A stretch of DNA of 53,164 nt from Opitutia bacterium (GTDB taxonomy: Bacteria > Verrucomicrobiota > Verrucomicrobiia > Opitutales > Opitutaceae), in assembly GCA_947461205.1 (NCBI GenBank), contig CANHJG010000017.1, forward strand, positions 1 to 53,164, read 5' to 3'. Shown here piece by piece: positions 18,432 through 26,090 of this stretch. Both the position numbers and the translations under genes were made by a program. The notes under the pieces were generated by a model that saw only the letters and a list, made by a program, of their open reading frames with translations, did no database searches and was not told where the DNA came from. Each line of letters starts with the position of its first letter. Position 1 is the first letter of the stretch.

Positions 18432-19937
18432 GTGTTTTCCGCCTTCACGAACTCCCTGAAGATCCCCGAGCTCCGCTCGCGCATCTTCTATACGCTTTCG
18501 CTGTTGTTTGTGGCCCGCGTGGCCGCGCACATCCCGCTCCCCGGCATCGACCCAGCCCCGCTCCAGCGGTTCTTTGGCGATCAGTCGGCTGGCGGCGCCA
18601 GCGCACTCGTCGGTCTCTACAACATGTTCACCGGCGGCGCCCTCATCAAGGGTGCCATTGCCGCGCTGGGCATCATGCCGTATATCAGCGCCTCGATCAT
18701 CTTCCAGTTGATGACCGCGGTGGTGCCGGCACTGAGCCGCCTCCAGCAAGAGGGTGATGTCGGTCGCCAGAAGCTCACCCAGTACACGCGTTATGCGACG
18801 GTGCTCATCTGTTTGATCCAAGGCACTCTATTGTTGCTCGCCCTCAATAATCCCACCCAGCTCTTTGCGGGTTACGACCTCGCCGTCTACGGTCCGATCG
18901 TCATCGTCAATAAGTGGAGTTTCATTCTCACCTCGGTGATCTTTATGACCGCGGGCACGATGTTGCTGATGTGGCTCGGCGAGCAGATCACCCAGCGTGG
19001 TATCGGCAACGGTGTTTCGCTCCTGATTACGGTCGGCATTCTCGCCGACATCCCCGGCGCGGCCGTGGCGACCTACAATCTCTTCTTCAAGCCCGTCGGC
19101 ACCGGCACCAGTCTGGGCCTGCCGCAGGCCGTGATTATGGTGGGCCTCTTCCTCCTCGTCACCATGGGCATTATTATGGTCGTGCAGGGTCAGCGGAAGA
19201 TTCCCGTCCAATACGCCAAGCGCGTCGTCGGAAACAAGGTCATGGGTGGGCAGAGTTCGTTTCTGCCCCTCAAGGTCAACTATTCCGGCGTCATGCCCGT
19301 CATCTTTGCGAGTGCGATTTTGCTTTTCCCCCAGCAGATTTTCTCTTGGGTCGGTAGCGCTTACAACATCAAATTCCTCACCGAGATCTCTCAAAATCTC
19401 CTCCGCGGTCACTGGTCTTATTACGCCTTCAACATCACGCTCATCCTTTTCTTCAGTTATTTCTGGGTGTCCGTCATGTTCAAGCCGATCCAGATCGCCG
19501 ACGATCTCAAGAAATACGGTGGCTACATTCCCGGCGTGCGTCCCGGCGAGCCAACCGCTCAGTTTCTCGATTTCATCATGACCCGCCTGACCCTGGCTGG
19601 GGCGATCTTCCTCACGGTGATCGCGGTTATGCCCGACGTGCTCCTCTTCGAGCTCGATGTGCCGCCGCGCATCGCCTACTTCTTCGGCGGCACCGGCATG
19701 TTGATCACCGTCGGCGTCATCCTCGACACGATGCGCCAGATTGAGACGTTCCTCTTGCAGCGTCACTACGACGGTTTCCTCAAGAAGGGCCGGGTCCGCG
19801 CCCGCAGTGCCAACCCCCAGGGTGGTATGACGGGTGACGCGCTTAGCACCGAAGCGGTGTTGAAGCTTGCGCTGCCGATGCTCGGACTCCTCGTTTTGGG
19901 CCTCGGCATCTGGGGCTACCGGATGTTCACGAAATAA
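18432..19937 (+). CDS. secY: Preprotein translocase subunit SecY
   Basis: 501 residues. SecY forms the protein-conducting channel of the inner membrane, with SecE and SecG. Ten hydrophobic spans can be followed, starting with LFVARVAAHIPLPGIDP near 35. Landmarks include FTGGALIKGAIAALGIMPYI, then SASIIFQLM and GIGNGVSLLITVGILADIPG, and the loop KYGGYIPGVRPGEPT near 358. It starts with GTG at 18432. It is about 55 residues longer than E. coli SecY, partly in the loop before the last span, which includes a tail KKGRVRARSANPQGGM. It sits in its usual place at the end of the spc group. Confidence 0.97.
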   Translation: MFSAFTNSLKIPELRSRIFYTLSLLFVARVAAHIPLPGIDPAPLQRFFGDQSAGGASALVGLYNMFTGGALIKGAIAALGIMPYISASIIFQLMTAVVPALSRLQQEGDVGRQKLTQYTRYATVLICLIQGTLLLLALNNPTQLFAGYDLAVYGPIVIVNKWSFILTSVIFMTAGTMLLMWLGEQITQRGIGNGVSLLITVGILADIPGAAVATYNLFFKPVGTGTSLGLPQAVIMVGLFLLVTMGIIMVVQGQRKIPVQYAKRVVGNKVMGGQSSFLPLKVNYSGVMPVIFASAILLFPQQIFSWVGSAYNIKFLTEISQNLLRGHWSYYAFNITLILFFSYFWVSVMFKPIQIADDLKKYGGYIPGVRPGEPTAQFLDFIMTRLTLAGAIFLTVIAVMPDVLLFELDVPPRIAYFFGGTGMLITVGVILDTMRQIETFLLQRHYDGFLKKGRVRARSANPQGGMTGDALSTEAVLKLALPMLGLLVLGLGIWGYRMFTK

Positions 19938-19956
19938 AACCTTTACTCGGGTCGCG

Positions 19957-20385
19957 ATGGGCCCCATCAACGACCCTTTCTCTCGTTCTGGCGCTCCCGC
20001 CAAGACGAAGTTCCTTCTCCTCGGTTCGACTGATTTCCGTTTGGAAAACCTGATGAACCAGGCCCGTTCTTTGAATATTGAGCACGTCTCTCCCCTCCGC
20101 CTAGTGCGGCCGGAGATTTCGCGCCGCCCGGTTCACGCCGCGGCGGAGGAAGCAAACACGCTGGCGCTGATGCGTCGCTGGTTCTTCGCGCGCAAACCTG
20201 ATGCGGGATTCGTCCTCCACGAATTCCCGGCTACGCTGCTCCAAGCAATTGTGTTCGACGAATGGCTCGATGCCCGCGACGAAAGCCTCCACGGCGTTCT
20301 CGTCGGCGCTAGTCCCAACGGGGCCATTGTCGAACACTACCGCACGCTCGGTCTCATTTATGAGCCGGGCGACCTCGCCGCATGA
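19957..20385 (+). CDS. Adenylate-kinase-like protein lacking the P-loop
   Basis: 142 residues from the ATG at 19957. It occupies the slot between secY and map where adk lies in many bacteria, and its sequence follows Adk in order: KFLLLGS (Adk first strand), LNIEHVSPLRLVRPEI (Adk YGIPHISTGDMLR), GFVLHEFPATLLQAIVFDEW (Adk GFILDGFPRTxxQAxxLDxxL) and LHGVLVG. However, the GxPGxGKGT phosphate-binding loop is replaced by STDFRLENL, the catalytic arginine of GFPRT is Ala-Thr, and the LID and C-terminal half are missing (142 versus about 215 residues). It should not be an active kinase. It overlaps map by 4 bases (ATGA). A true adk must lie elsewhere. The homology is by eye and could be structural only. 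Confidence 0.6.
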   Translation: MGPINDPFSRSGAPAKTKFLLLGSTDFRLENLMNQARSLNIEHVSPLRLVRPEISRRPVHAAAEEANTLALMRRWFFARKPDAGFVLHEFPATLLQAIVFDEWLDARDESLHGVLVGASPNGAIVEHYRTLGLIYEPGDLAA

Positions 20386-21176
20386 GTGCCATCCCGATCA
20401 AAAACAAAGACGGGATCGCCAAAATGCGGGAGGCGTGCGCCATCGCCGCCACGGTCCTTGAGCAACTCAAGCCGCTGGTCAGGCCCGGCATCACGACGCA
20501 AGACTTGGAAGAGGCTGGACGCGATTGGATCGCCCGCCTCGGAGCCCGTAGCGCCTGTTACGGCTACCAGCATGGTTCGCGACGCTACCCAGCGCACACC
20601 TGCATCTCGGTGAACGACGAAGTGGTGCACGGCATCCCGTCCTTCAAACGCATCCTCCGCGAAGGCGACATCGTTTCGCTCGACATCGTCGTATGGAACG
20701 ACGGCTACGTCGGCGACAACGCCTTCACTGTCCCGGTCGGTCCGGTTGCCTCCGCCGTCGAAAAGCTCCTCCGCGTCAGCCGCGACGCCCTCGACCTCGG
20801 GATCAAGCAGGCGCAGGTCGGCAACCGGATCGGCGATATCTCCCACGCGATCCAGCACTACTGCGAGGCGAACGGCTTTAGTGTCGTCCGCGACATGGTC
20901 GGCCACGGGGTGGGCGTCTCGATGCACGAGCCGCCCGAGATCCCGAACTTCGGCCGCAAGGGAGCCGGCGACAAGATCAAGCCCGGCATGACGCTCGCGA
21001 TCGAGCCCATGGTTAACCTCGGCCACCATAAGACCAAGACGCTCTCCGACGGCTGGACGGTCGTCGCCGCCGATGGATTGCCCTCCGCTCACTTCGAACA
21101 TACCGTCCTTACGACCGACCGCGGCCCGGAAATCCTCACGATTCCGCGCTCGGTGGGCGCCCCCTTTTCCTCCTGA
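20382..21176 (+). CDS. map: Type I methionine aminopeptidase
   Basis: 264 residues, standard. It removes the initiator methionine from nascent chains at the ribosome. All five metal ligands are visible: Asp101 (VSLDIVV), Asp112 (VGDNAF), His175 (MVGHGVG), Glu208 (LAIEPM) and Glu239 (FEHT). There is no N-terminal zinc finger or SH3-like extension, so this is the short bacterial form. It is translationally coupled to the Adk-like gene by a 4-base overlap. The next gene is rpsM after 43 bases; infA and rpmJ, common in between, are absent. Confidence 0.97.
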   Translation: MSAIPIKNKDGIAKMREACAIAATVLEQLKPLVRPGITTQDLEEAGRDWIARLGARSACYGYQHGSRRYPAHTCISVNDEVVHGIPSFKRILREGDIVSLDIVVWNDGYVGDNAFTVPVGPVASAVEKLLRVSRDALDLGIKQAQVGNRIGDISHAIQHYCEANGFSVVRDMVGHGVGVSMHEPPEIPNFGRKGAGDKIKPGMTLAIEPMVNLGHHKTKTLSDGWTVVAADGLPSAHFEHTVLTTDRGPEILTIPRSVGAPFSS

Positions 21177-21219
21177 TTTTTCCCTCATCTTTCATCACTC
21201 AACTCTCAACTAAAAAATT

Positions 21220-21606
21220 ATGCCACGTCTCCTCGGTGTAGAAATCCCCGCGAAAAAGAAAGTCGCGTATTCCCTGCGTTATATCAACGGCATCGGCCCC
21301 ACGCGCGCCGATCAGCTGGTCAAAGATGCCGGCCTGAATCCCGACATGCGGGCCCAGGATCTGACGGAGGAACAACTCAACAAGATCCTCCAGATCATCA
21401 CCGAGAACAAGTGGGTGCTCGAGGGTGATCTCCGTCGCGAAATCGCGGCGAATCTCAAACGCCTCCAAGCGATCAATTGCTACCGCGGCATCCGTCACCG
21501 CCGCAGCCTTCCCGTGCGCGGTCAGCGCACGAGCACCAATGCCCGCACCCGCAAGGGCCCGCGCAAGACCGTGGGTGTCACCAAAGCCGCTCCCGAAAAA
21601 TCTTAA
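21220..21606 (+). CDS. rpsM: 30S ribosomal protein S13
   Basis: 128 residues, standard. S13 links the 30S head to the 50S and touches P-site tRNA. The start [20 protein letters not shown], then [19 protein letters not shown], and the end [20 protein letters not shown] and KGPRKTVG are hallmarks. Its leader is pyrimidine- and A-rich (CTCAACTCTCAACTAAAAAATT) without a Shine-Dalgarno. It opens the alpha-operon group and is followed after 12 bases by rpsK. Confidence 0.97.
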   Translation: MPRLLGVEIPAKKKVAYSLRYINGIGPTRADQLVKDAGLNPDMRAQDLTEEQLNKILQIITENKWVLEGDLRREIAANLKRLQAINCYRGIRHRRSLPVRGQRTSTNARTRKGPRKTVGVTKAAPEKS

Positions 21607-21618
21607 TAAAACACCTCC

Positions 21619-22269
21619 ATGGCCGAAGAAAAGTCAGCTCCCAAGAAAGAGAAACCCGCCAAGCCCGCCGCCGACGGCGCGCCGGCTGCCGCCCCCGCCG
21701 AGAAAAAGGCCAAGGCGCCCAAAGCCGACAAGGCTGCGAAGCCCGCAGCCGACGGTGCCGCTCCCGCGGCTCCCGCCGCCGGTGAAGCCGCTCCCAAGGC
21801 ACCCGCGCCCAGCGAAAAACCGGTGGAGATGATTGGCGGAGTCGCCAAGCAGCCCACGGCTGAAGACCTCCTCAAGGAAGAGCTTGGCACCATCAAGGTC
21901 CGCAAGGCCAAAGGTTCCAAGAACGTCGTCTCCGGTTACGCCAACGTGCTCGCGTCCTTCAACAACACGATCGTTTCGATCACCGACCAAAAAGGTCAGG
22001 TCATCGCTTGGTCCAGCGCCGGCAAGTGTAACTTCCGCGGTTCGCGCAAGTCCACCGCCTACGCCGCGCAGGTCGTCGCCCAAGACGCCGCCCGCAACGC
22101 GATGTCGCACGGTCTGAAAGACGTGCAGATTCGTGTCTCCGGTCCCGGCCTCGGCCGCGACTCCGCCATCCGCGCTCTCCAGGCCATCGGTCTCGAGATC
22201 ACGTCCATCGTCGACGTCACGCCGATTCCGCATAACGGCTGCCGCCCCCGCAAACGTCGTCGCGTCTAA
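21619..22269 (+). CDS. rpsK: 30S ribosomal protein S11 with long Ala/Lys/Pro-rich N-terminal extension
   Basis: 216 residues against about 129 for most S11 proteins. S11 forms the 30S platform near the mRNA exit. The S11 core starts at about residue 97 ([20 protein letters not shown]) and includes [20 protein letters not shown] and the end [14 protein letters not shown]. The first 95 residues are low complexity: [15 protein letters not shown], repeated AAPAxxE/K blocks, then [20 protein letters not shown]. There is no ATG at the core start, so the extension is probably translated. The end of the extension may be a separate short helix. Confidence 0.94.
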   Translation: MAEEKSAPKKEKPAKPAADGAPAAAPAEKKAKAPKADKAAKPAADGAAPAAPAAGEAAPKAPAPSEKPVEMIGGVAKQPTAEDLLKEELGTIKVRKAKGSKNVVSGYANVLASFNNTIVSITDQKGQVIAWSSAGKCNFRGSRKSTAYAAQVVAQDAARNAMSHGLKDVQIRVSGPGLGRDSAIRALQAIGLEITSIVDVTPIPHNGCRPRKRRRV

Positions 22270-22319
22270 TCCACGCTGCGCGCTCCACCCTCACTCTCAC
22301 TCTTTCCCTCTACACTTCC

Positions 22320-22931
22320 ATGGCTCGTTATACCGGCCCTACCACCCGCATCAGCCGCCGCTTCGGGACTTTCCTCCTCGGCTCCGGCAAAGCTTTCGAA
22401 CGCCGCAGCTATCCGCCGGGCGTTCACGGCCCGAAGATGCGCCGCAAGCTCTCCGAGTACGCTGTCGGCCTCAATGAAAAGCAGAAGCTCCGTTACATCT
22501 ACGGTCTGCTCGAGCGCCAATTCCGTCGCGTCTTCGAAATCGCCAAGCGCGAGCGCGGCGTCACCGGCGAACGCTTCCTCCAGCTCCTGGAGACCCGTCT
22601 CGACAGCACCGTTTACCTGCTCGGTCTCGCCAAGAGCCGCGCCGCCGCCCGCCAGTTCGTCAACCACGGGCACATCCGCGTCAACGGCCACAAGGTCGAC
22701 ATCGCCAGCTACAACGTGCTCCCCGGCGACGAGATCGAGGTGAAAAACTCGCCCGCGTCCCGTCAGCTCGGCACCCGCTGCCTCGAGGAAAACCGGATCC
22801 GCAACGTCCCCGGCTGGCTCACCATGAACGCCGAGACCTTCAAAGCCACGGTCGTCCGTCTGCCCACGCGCGACGAGATGGAGCAGAACATCAACGAGCA
22901 ACTCATCGTCGAGTTCTACTCGCGCTTCTGA
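22320..22931 (+). CDS. rpsD: 30S ribosomal protein S4
   Basis: 203 residues, standard. S4 starts 16S 5'-domain assembly and forms part of the mRNA entry helicase. The start MARYTGPTTRISRRFG differs from the usual MARYxGPxxxxxRR by few residues and lacks the CxxC zinc knuckle found in some species. The S4 domain QLLETRLDSTVYLLGLAKSR, then AAARQFVNHGHIRVNGHKVD, is clear (about 92-131). Its leader is unusually pyrimidine-rich (CCACCCTCACTCTCACTCTTT and on), without Shine-Dalgarno. Confidence 0.97.
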   Translation: MARYTGPTTRISRRFGTFLLGSGKAFERRSYPPGVHGPKMRRKLSEYAVGLNEKQKLRYIYGLLERQFRRVFEIAKRERGVTGERFLQLLETRLDSTVYLLGLAKSRAAARQFVNHGHIRVNGHKVDIASYNVLPGDEIEVKNSPASRQLGTRCLEENRIRNVPGWLTMNAETFKATVVRLPTRDEMEQNINEQLIVEFYSRF

Positions 22932-22980
22932 TCTGCCCTCACCCTTCACCTTTCTCTCTTAAACGTCAGAGTTCATCACC

Positions 22981-23982
22981 ATGCCCAAACGCCTCGGAAA
23001 GTTCGAACTCCCCAGCAAGCTCACCAAAGTCGAGGACGGCGCCACGCCGACCTACGCCAAGTTCATCGCCGAGCCCTTCGAGGCCGGTTATGGTCACACC
23101 GTCGGCAACTCTCTGCGCCGCGTCCTCCTCAGTTCCGTGGAAGGCTCCGCCATCTCGTCGATCAAGATCGACGGCGTGAACCACGAGTTCCAGTCCATCG
23201 ATAACGTCGTCGAGGACGTCACGGACATCGTGCTTAACCTGAAGAAAGTCCTCATCGTCTCCACCAAGCGCGAGCCGATCACCCTCCTCATTAAGGCCAC
23301 CAAGGCCGGTCCCGTGACCGCCGCCGACATCCAGGCCGACGCCAACATCACGATCATCAACCCCGATCAATTGATCTGCACCCTCGACACCAAGCGTAGC
23401 TTCGAGGCCGAGATCGAGATCAAGACGGGCCGCGGCTATTATCCCGGGGTCGAAAACAAGAAGGAAGAGCAGGCCATCGGGGTCATCCCGATCGACTCTC
23501 TCTTCTCTCCGGTCCGCCTCGTCAAGTATGCCGTCGAAGCGACGCGCGTCGGCCAGATCACCGATTACGACAAGCTCATCCTCGAGATCTGGACCGATGG
23601 CCGCATCACTCCGGACGACGCCCTGAAGCAGTCGGCCTCGATCCTGAAGCATCACCTCGACGTGTTTGATCGCGTCTCCGAAGAGTCCTACGAATTCGAA
23701 AACCAGCAATCCGAGGTCAGCGAGGAGCAGAACAAGCTCCGCAAGCTCCTCAACATGTCGGTCAACGAAATCGAGCTGTCCGTCCGCGCGGCGAACTGCC
23801 TCAACAACGCGAACATCACCACCGTCGGCGAACTCGCGATGAAGACGGAGCAAGAGATGCTCAAGTATCGCAACTTCGGCAAAAAGTCCCTCAACGAAAT
23901 CAAGGAAAAGCTCGAAGCCCTCGGTCTGTCCCTCGGCATGAAGTTCGACGAGCGCCTCCTCGAGACGAAGAAGGAAGCCTAA
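22981..23982 (+). CDS. rpoA: DNA-directed RNA polymerase alpha subunit
   Basis: 333 residues, standard. Alpha dimerises to start polymerase assembly, and its C-terminal domain binds UP-element DNA and activators. The N-terminal domain shows EPFEAGYGHTVGNSLRRVLL, then SSVEGSAISSIKIDGV (about 30-65). The C-terminal domain (about 250-325) has LLNMSVNEIELSVRAANCLN, then NANITTVGEL and YRNFGKKSLNEIKEKLEALG. It follows rpsD by 49 bases. A 177-base spacer with an imperfect inverted repeat separates it from rplQ. Confidence 0.98.
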   Translation: MPKRLGKFELPSKLTKVEDGATPTYAKFIAEPFEAGYGHTVGNSLRRVLLSSVEGSAISSIKIDGVNHEFQSIDNVVEDVTDIVLNLKKVLIVSTKREPITLLIKATKAGPVTAADIQADANITIINPDQLICTLDTKRSFEAEIEIKTGRGYYPGVENKKEEQAIGVIPIDSLFSPVRLVKYAVEATRVGQITDYDKLILEIWTDGRITPDDALKQSASILKHHLDVFDRVSEESYEFENQQSEVSEEQNKLRKLLNMSVNEIELSVRAANCLNNANITTVGELAMKTEQEMLKYRNFGKKSLNEIKEKLEALGLSLGMKFDERLLETKKEA

Positions 23983-24159
23983 AGCGACGTCGCGAGCAGT
24001 GGGAGGCGGCGGGTAGTGGGCATTTGGCCCCCCTCGCCCGCTTTTCGGCTCGCTACCCGCTCCTCACCACCCGCTATTCATTTTGGCTCTCGCGCCGTCC
24101 GCTGCCGCGCCACGCTGCGACCGGATTGCCGATCGGGGGCCACCTAAAACACCCATCCA
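23983..24159 (+). other. rpoA-rplQ spacer with imperfect inverted repeat
   Basis: At 177 bases this is the longest spacer inside the superoperon. Left arm around 23996-24022 (AGCAGTGGGAGGCGGCGGG and TAGTGGG) is partly complementary to 24050-24074 (CTCGCTACCCGCTCCTCACC and on). The arms contain GCGGGTAGT/CTACCCGCT-type repeats. It could be a dispersed intergenic repeat or an mRNA structure that lowers rplQ expression or allows processing. No gene is seen here. Confidence 0.35.
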
Positions 24160-24684
24160 ATGCGTCACAATAAACACCACGCCTCCCTCGGCGTCACCGT
24201 CGAACATCGCCGCTCGATGATGTCCAATATGGCCGCGTCGCTCATCACGCACGGCCGCATCGAGACCACGCTCGCGAAAGCCAAGGCTCTCCGTCCGTTC
24301 GTCGAAAAAGTCGTCACCAAGGCCAAACAGGCCGCGGCGAAGACCGAAAAGAAGGACGCGATCCATCTCCGCCGCCTCGCCCTCAGTGTGGTGCGCGACG
24401 AGACCGCGATCACCAAGCTGTTCAATGAACTCCACAAAGAGTTCACGAACCGCAACGGTGGCTACACCCGCATCTACAAACTCGGCCAGCCGCGCCAGGG
24501 CGACGCCGCCGAAATGGCCCTGATCGAGTTCGTCAAGGCCGACGACCCGGGTTACAAGAAGTCGAAGAACAAGAAGTCCGCGAAGGGCAAGAAAGCCAAG
24601 GCCGCTCCCGCAGCCGAAGCCGCTGCGCCGGCTGCCGAAGCCGCCGCGACGCCCGCCGCTCCGACCCCTGAGGTCACGAGCTGA
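24160..24684 (+). CDS. rplQ: 50S ribosomal protein L17 with Ala/Lys-rich C-terminal tail
   Basis: 174 residues against the usual 115-130. L17 is located near the tunnel exit. The core reads MRHNKHHASLGVTVEHRRSM, LITHGRIETTLAKAKALRPF, and GYTRIYKLGQPRQGDAAEMA. The last 45 residues are low complexity, first Lys/Ser-rich (KKSKNKKSAKGKKAKA) and then Ala/Pro/Glu. The start follows AACACCCATCCA without a Shine-Dalgarno. It is the last gene of the superoperon, 28 bases before a strong terminator. Confidence 0.96.
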   Translation: MRHNKHHASLGVTVEHRRSMMSNMAASLITHGRIETTLAKAKALRPFVEKVVTKAKQAAAKTEKKDAIHLRRLALSVVRDETAITKLFNELHKEFTNRNGGYTRIYKLGQPRQGDAAEMALIEFVKADDPGYKKSKNKKSAKGKKAKAAPAAEAAAPAAEAAATPAAPTPEVTS

Positions 24685-24712
24685 TCCGTTCTGCTCGCCC
24701 CTTTGCGCCGAA

Positions 24713-24742
24713 CGCGCCGACGTCACCGTCGGCGCGTTTTTT
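24713..24742 (+). terminator. Rho-independent terminator of the ribosomal superoperon
   Basis: CGCGCCGACG and CGTCGGCGCG form a perfect 10-pair GC-rich stem around the loop TCAC, directly followed by six T (24737-24742). Preceding AA and the T tract extend the pairing. It lies 28 bases after the rplQ stop. Confidence 0.92.
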
Positions 24743-24812
24743 GTGGGTGCTGCGGCGGTCATCCGCTGGGTTTTTGTTGCGGGTCGGGCGCCCCCGCGGC
24801 CATGTCTTGGGG

Positions 24813-25040
24813 GTGCTTGATCTCACCACCGCCGTCGTCCTCTACTGCGCGATTGTCGCCGTGGTGTTCCTCGGCGTGTGGTTGTGGTACGACCGGCGCG
24901 ACCACCGGCGCTTCGATCTCGAACGCCGCAAGACCACGTTCCACTGCACCCGGTGCGATGCCCTCTACTCGGCGCCCTCCGGCACTCCGCTCTGCAAGTG
25001 CCCGAAGTGCGGCCACGAAAACGCCTGCCTTCGCTTTTGA
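24813..25040 (+). CDS. Small membrane protein with C-terminal zinc ribbon
   Basis: 75 residues from the GTG at 24813. One membrane span (TAVVLYCAIVAVVFLGVWLW, about 5-24) is followed by a charged linker YDRRDHRRFDLERRK and a zinc-ribbon pattern CTRC then CKCPKCGHEN with two CxxC pairs. The frame is open further upstream (to 24741), but that part overlaps the terminator and has no span-like or conserved character. The likely topology puts the ribbon in the cytoplasm. No named family is assigned. It follows the rplQ terminator, so it must have its own promoter. Confidence 0.65.
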   Translation: MLDLTTAVVLYCAIVAVVFLGVWLWYDRRDHRRFDLERRKTTFHCTRCDALYSAPSGTPLCKCPKCGHENACLRF

Positions 25041-25281
25041 GCTACCCCGCCCTTTCGATCGGGTCCGCTTCTGCGGTTCATCTGAAAAACCCGCTCACCC
25101 GGCTAGTCGCCGAAGATCAGGCGGGCTTCCGCCTTCTGCTTGAACAGTGGCTCCGGCCGCTTGACCCGCTATCCTGAGGGCCCGGGGCGGCCGCGCGACT
25201 AGCCCACTCCTCGGCGCTCATCCGCTCGATCGCGGGAAAGCTTGATGCCGGCCAAGGCCGCACGCGTCGGTCCAGGCTAGA
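25041..25281. other. Short gene-free stretch
   Basis: No recognised gene, repeat or terminator. A minus-strand frame ending near 25101 in KQKAEARLIFGD has coding-like codon use but is interrupted by a stop 17 codons upstream, so it may be a gene remnant. Confidence 0.3.
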
Positions 25282-26013
25282 CTGACGCACACGACCTCTC
25301 CCTCGCTTTCACCCGCGACCAGGGTCGGAAATATCGTTGCGGCTCATCCCGGCCTGGCCGGCCTGTTCGAGCGGGTCGGCATCGACGATGGCTGCGTTGG
25401 CCAACGCACACTCGCCCAAGCCTGCGCCGCCAAGGACCTCGATCCGCTGACCTTCGCCGTTTTGCTGGAGGCGCCCGACCAAACCCCCGGCCGGCGGTCC
25501 GGTCGTCGATGGGGGCGCGATGCCGCTCACCGCGTCGGCGGATCACATCGAGCAAACTCACCACCACTACCTCAAGGAGGAATTTCCCGCATTGGTGGAG
25601 AAGGCCGAGCGCGTCGCGCCCAAACACGGCCGGCGCGATGCGCGTCTGACCTCCGTCGCCGAAACCGTGCGCGCGTTCGCCGAGGAGATGATGCCCCCTA
25701 GGGGCAAAGAAGAGCAGATCCTGTTTCCGCTCGTGCGCGCGCTGGAGCCAACCGGCACGGTGTCCGGCCACGGCGGGTCGATCGCGAATCCGATCCGCCA
25801 GATGGAACGCGCATCCGCCTGCGCCGGCGAGGCGGTGGCCCGGTTGCGCAACTCACCGATGGGTTCACGCCCGACGCGGAACCCGGCACGACACACAGCG
25901 CGATGCTGGCGGGTTACGCCCGGCTTGAAACCGATCTGAACGAGCACGGGCACCAAGAAAACAACGTGGTCTTTCCCCGGGCGCTGGCGCTGGAGGTTTA
26001 CGCGGCCGTCTGA
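25282..26013 (+). pseudogene. RIC/YtfE/ScdA-type iron-sulfur cluster repair protein, frameshifted
   Basis: Three pieces in alternating frames together match a di-iron RIC protein, which repairs iron-sulfur clusters after nitric-oxide or oxidative damage. Piece 1 (25282 to about 25485): ScdA_N domain, RVGNIVAAHPGLAGLFERVG then LTFAVLLEA; the usual CysCys motif has become GlyCys (DDGCVG). A frameshift lies in the C5 run at 25484-25488. Piece 2 (to about 25850): hemerythrin-like DHIEQTHHHYLKEEFPALVE, ILFPLVRALEP and HGGSIANPI. A second shift lies near 25850. Piece 3: LTDGFTPDAEPGTTHSAMLA, then HGHQENNVVFPRALAL and a stop at 26011. No start codon is found before piece 1 (CTG at 25282 is in the place of ATG). 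Confidence 0.8.
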
Positions 26014-26090
26014 GCGCCCCGTTTTCCCACGAGTCGGAGGTTGAACGCCGCACCCTCCGCTGCCTAAATGCTCCTCGCGCTTTCGTTCCC

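Noticed and set aside
18828-20003. 391-codon minus-strand frame opposite secY
   Set aside because: His/Glu/Asp-rich and domain-free; it is the reverse of hydrophobic secY codons.
21177-21219. infA or rpmJ between map and rpsM
   Set aside because: Only 43 bases are present, too short for either gene, and no matching frame exists.
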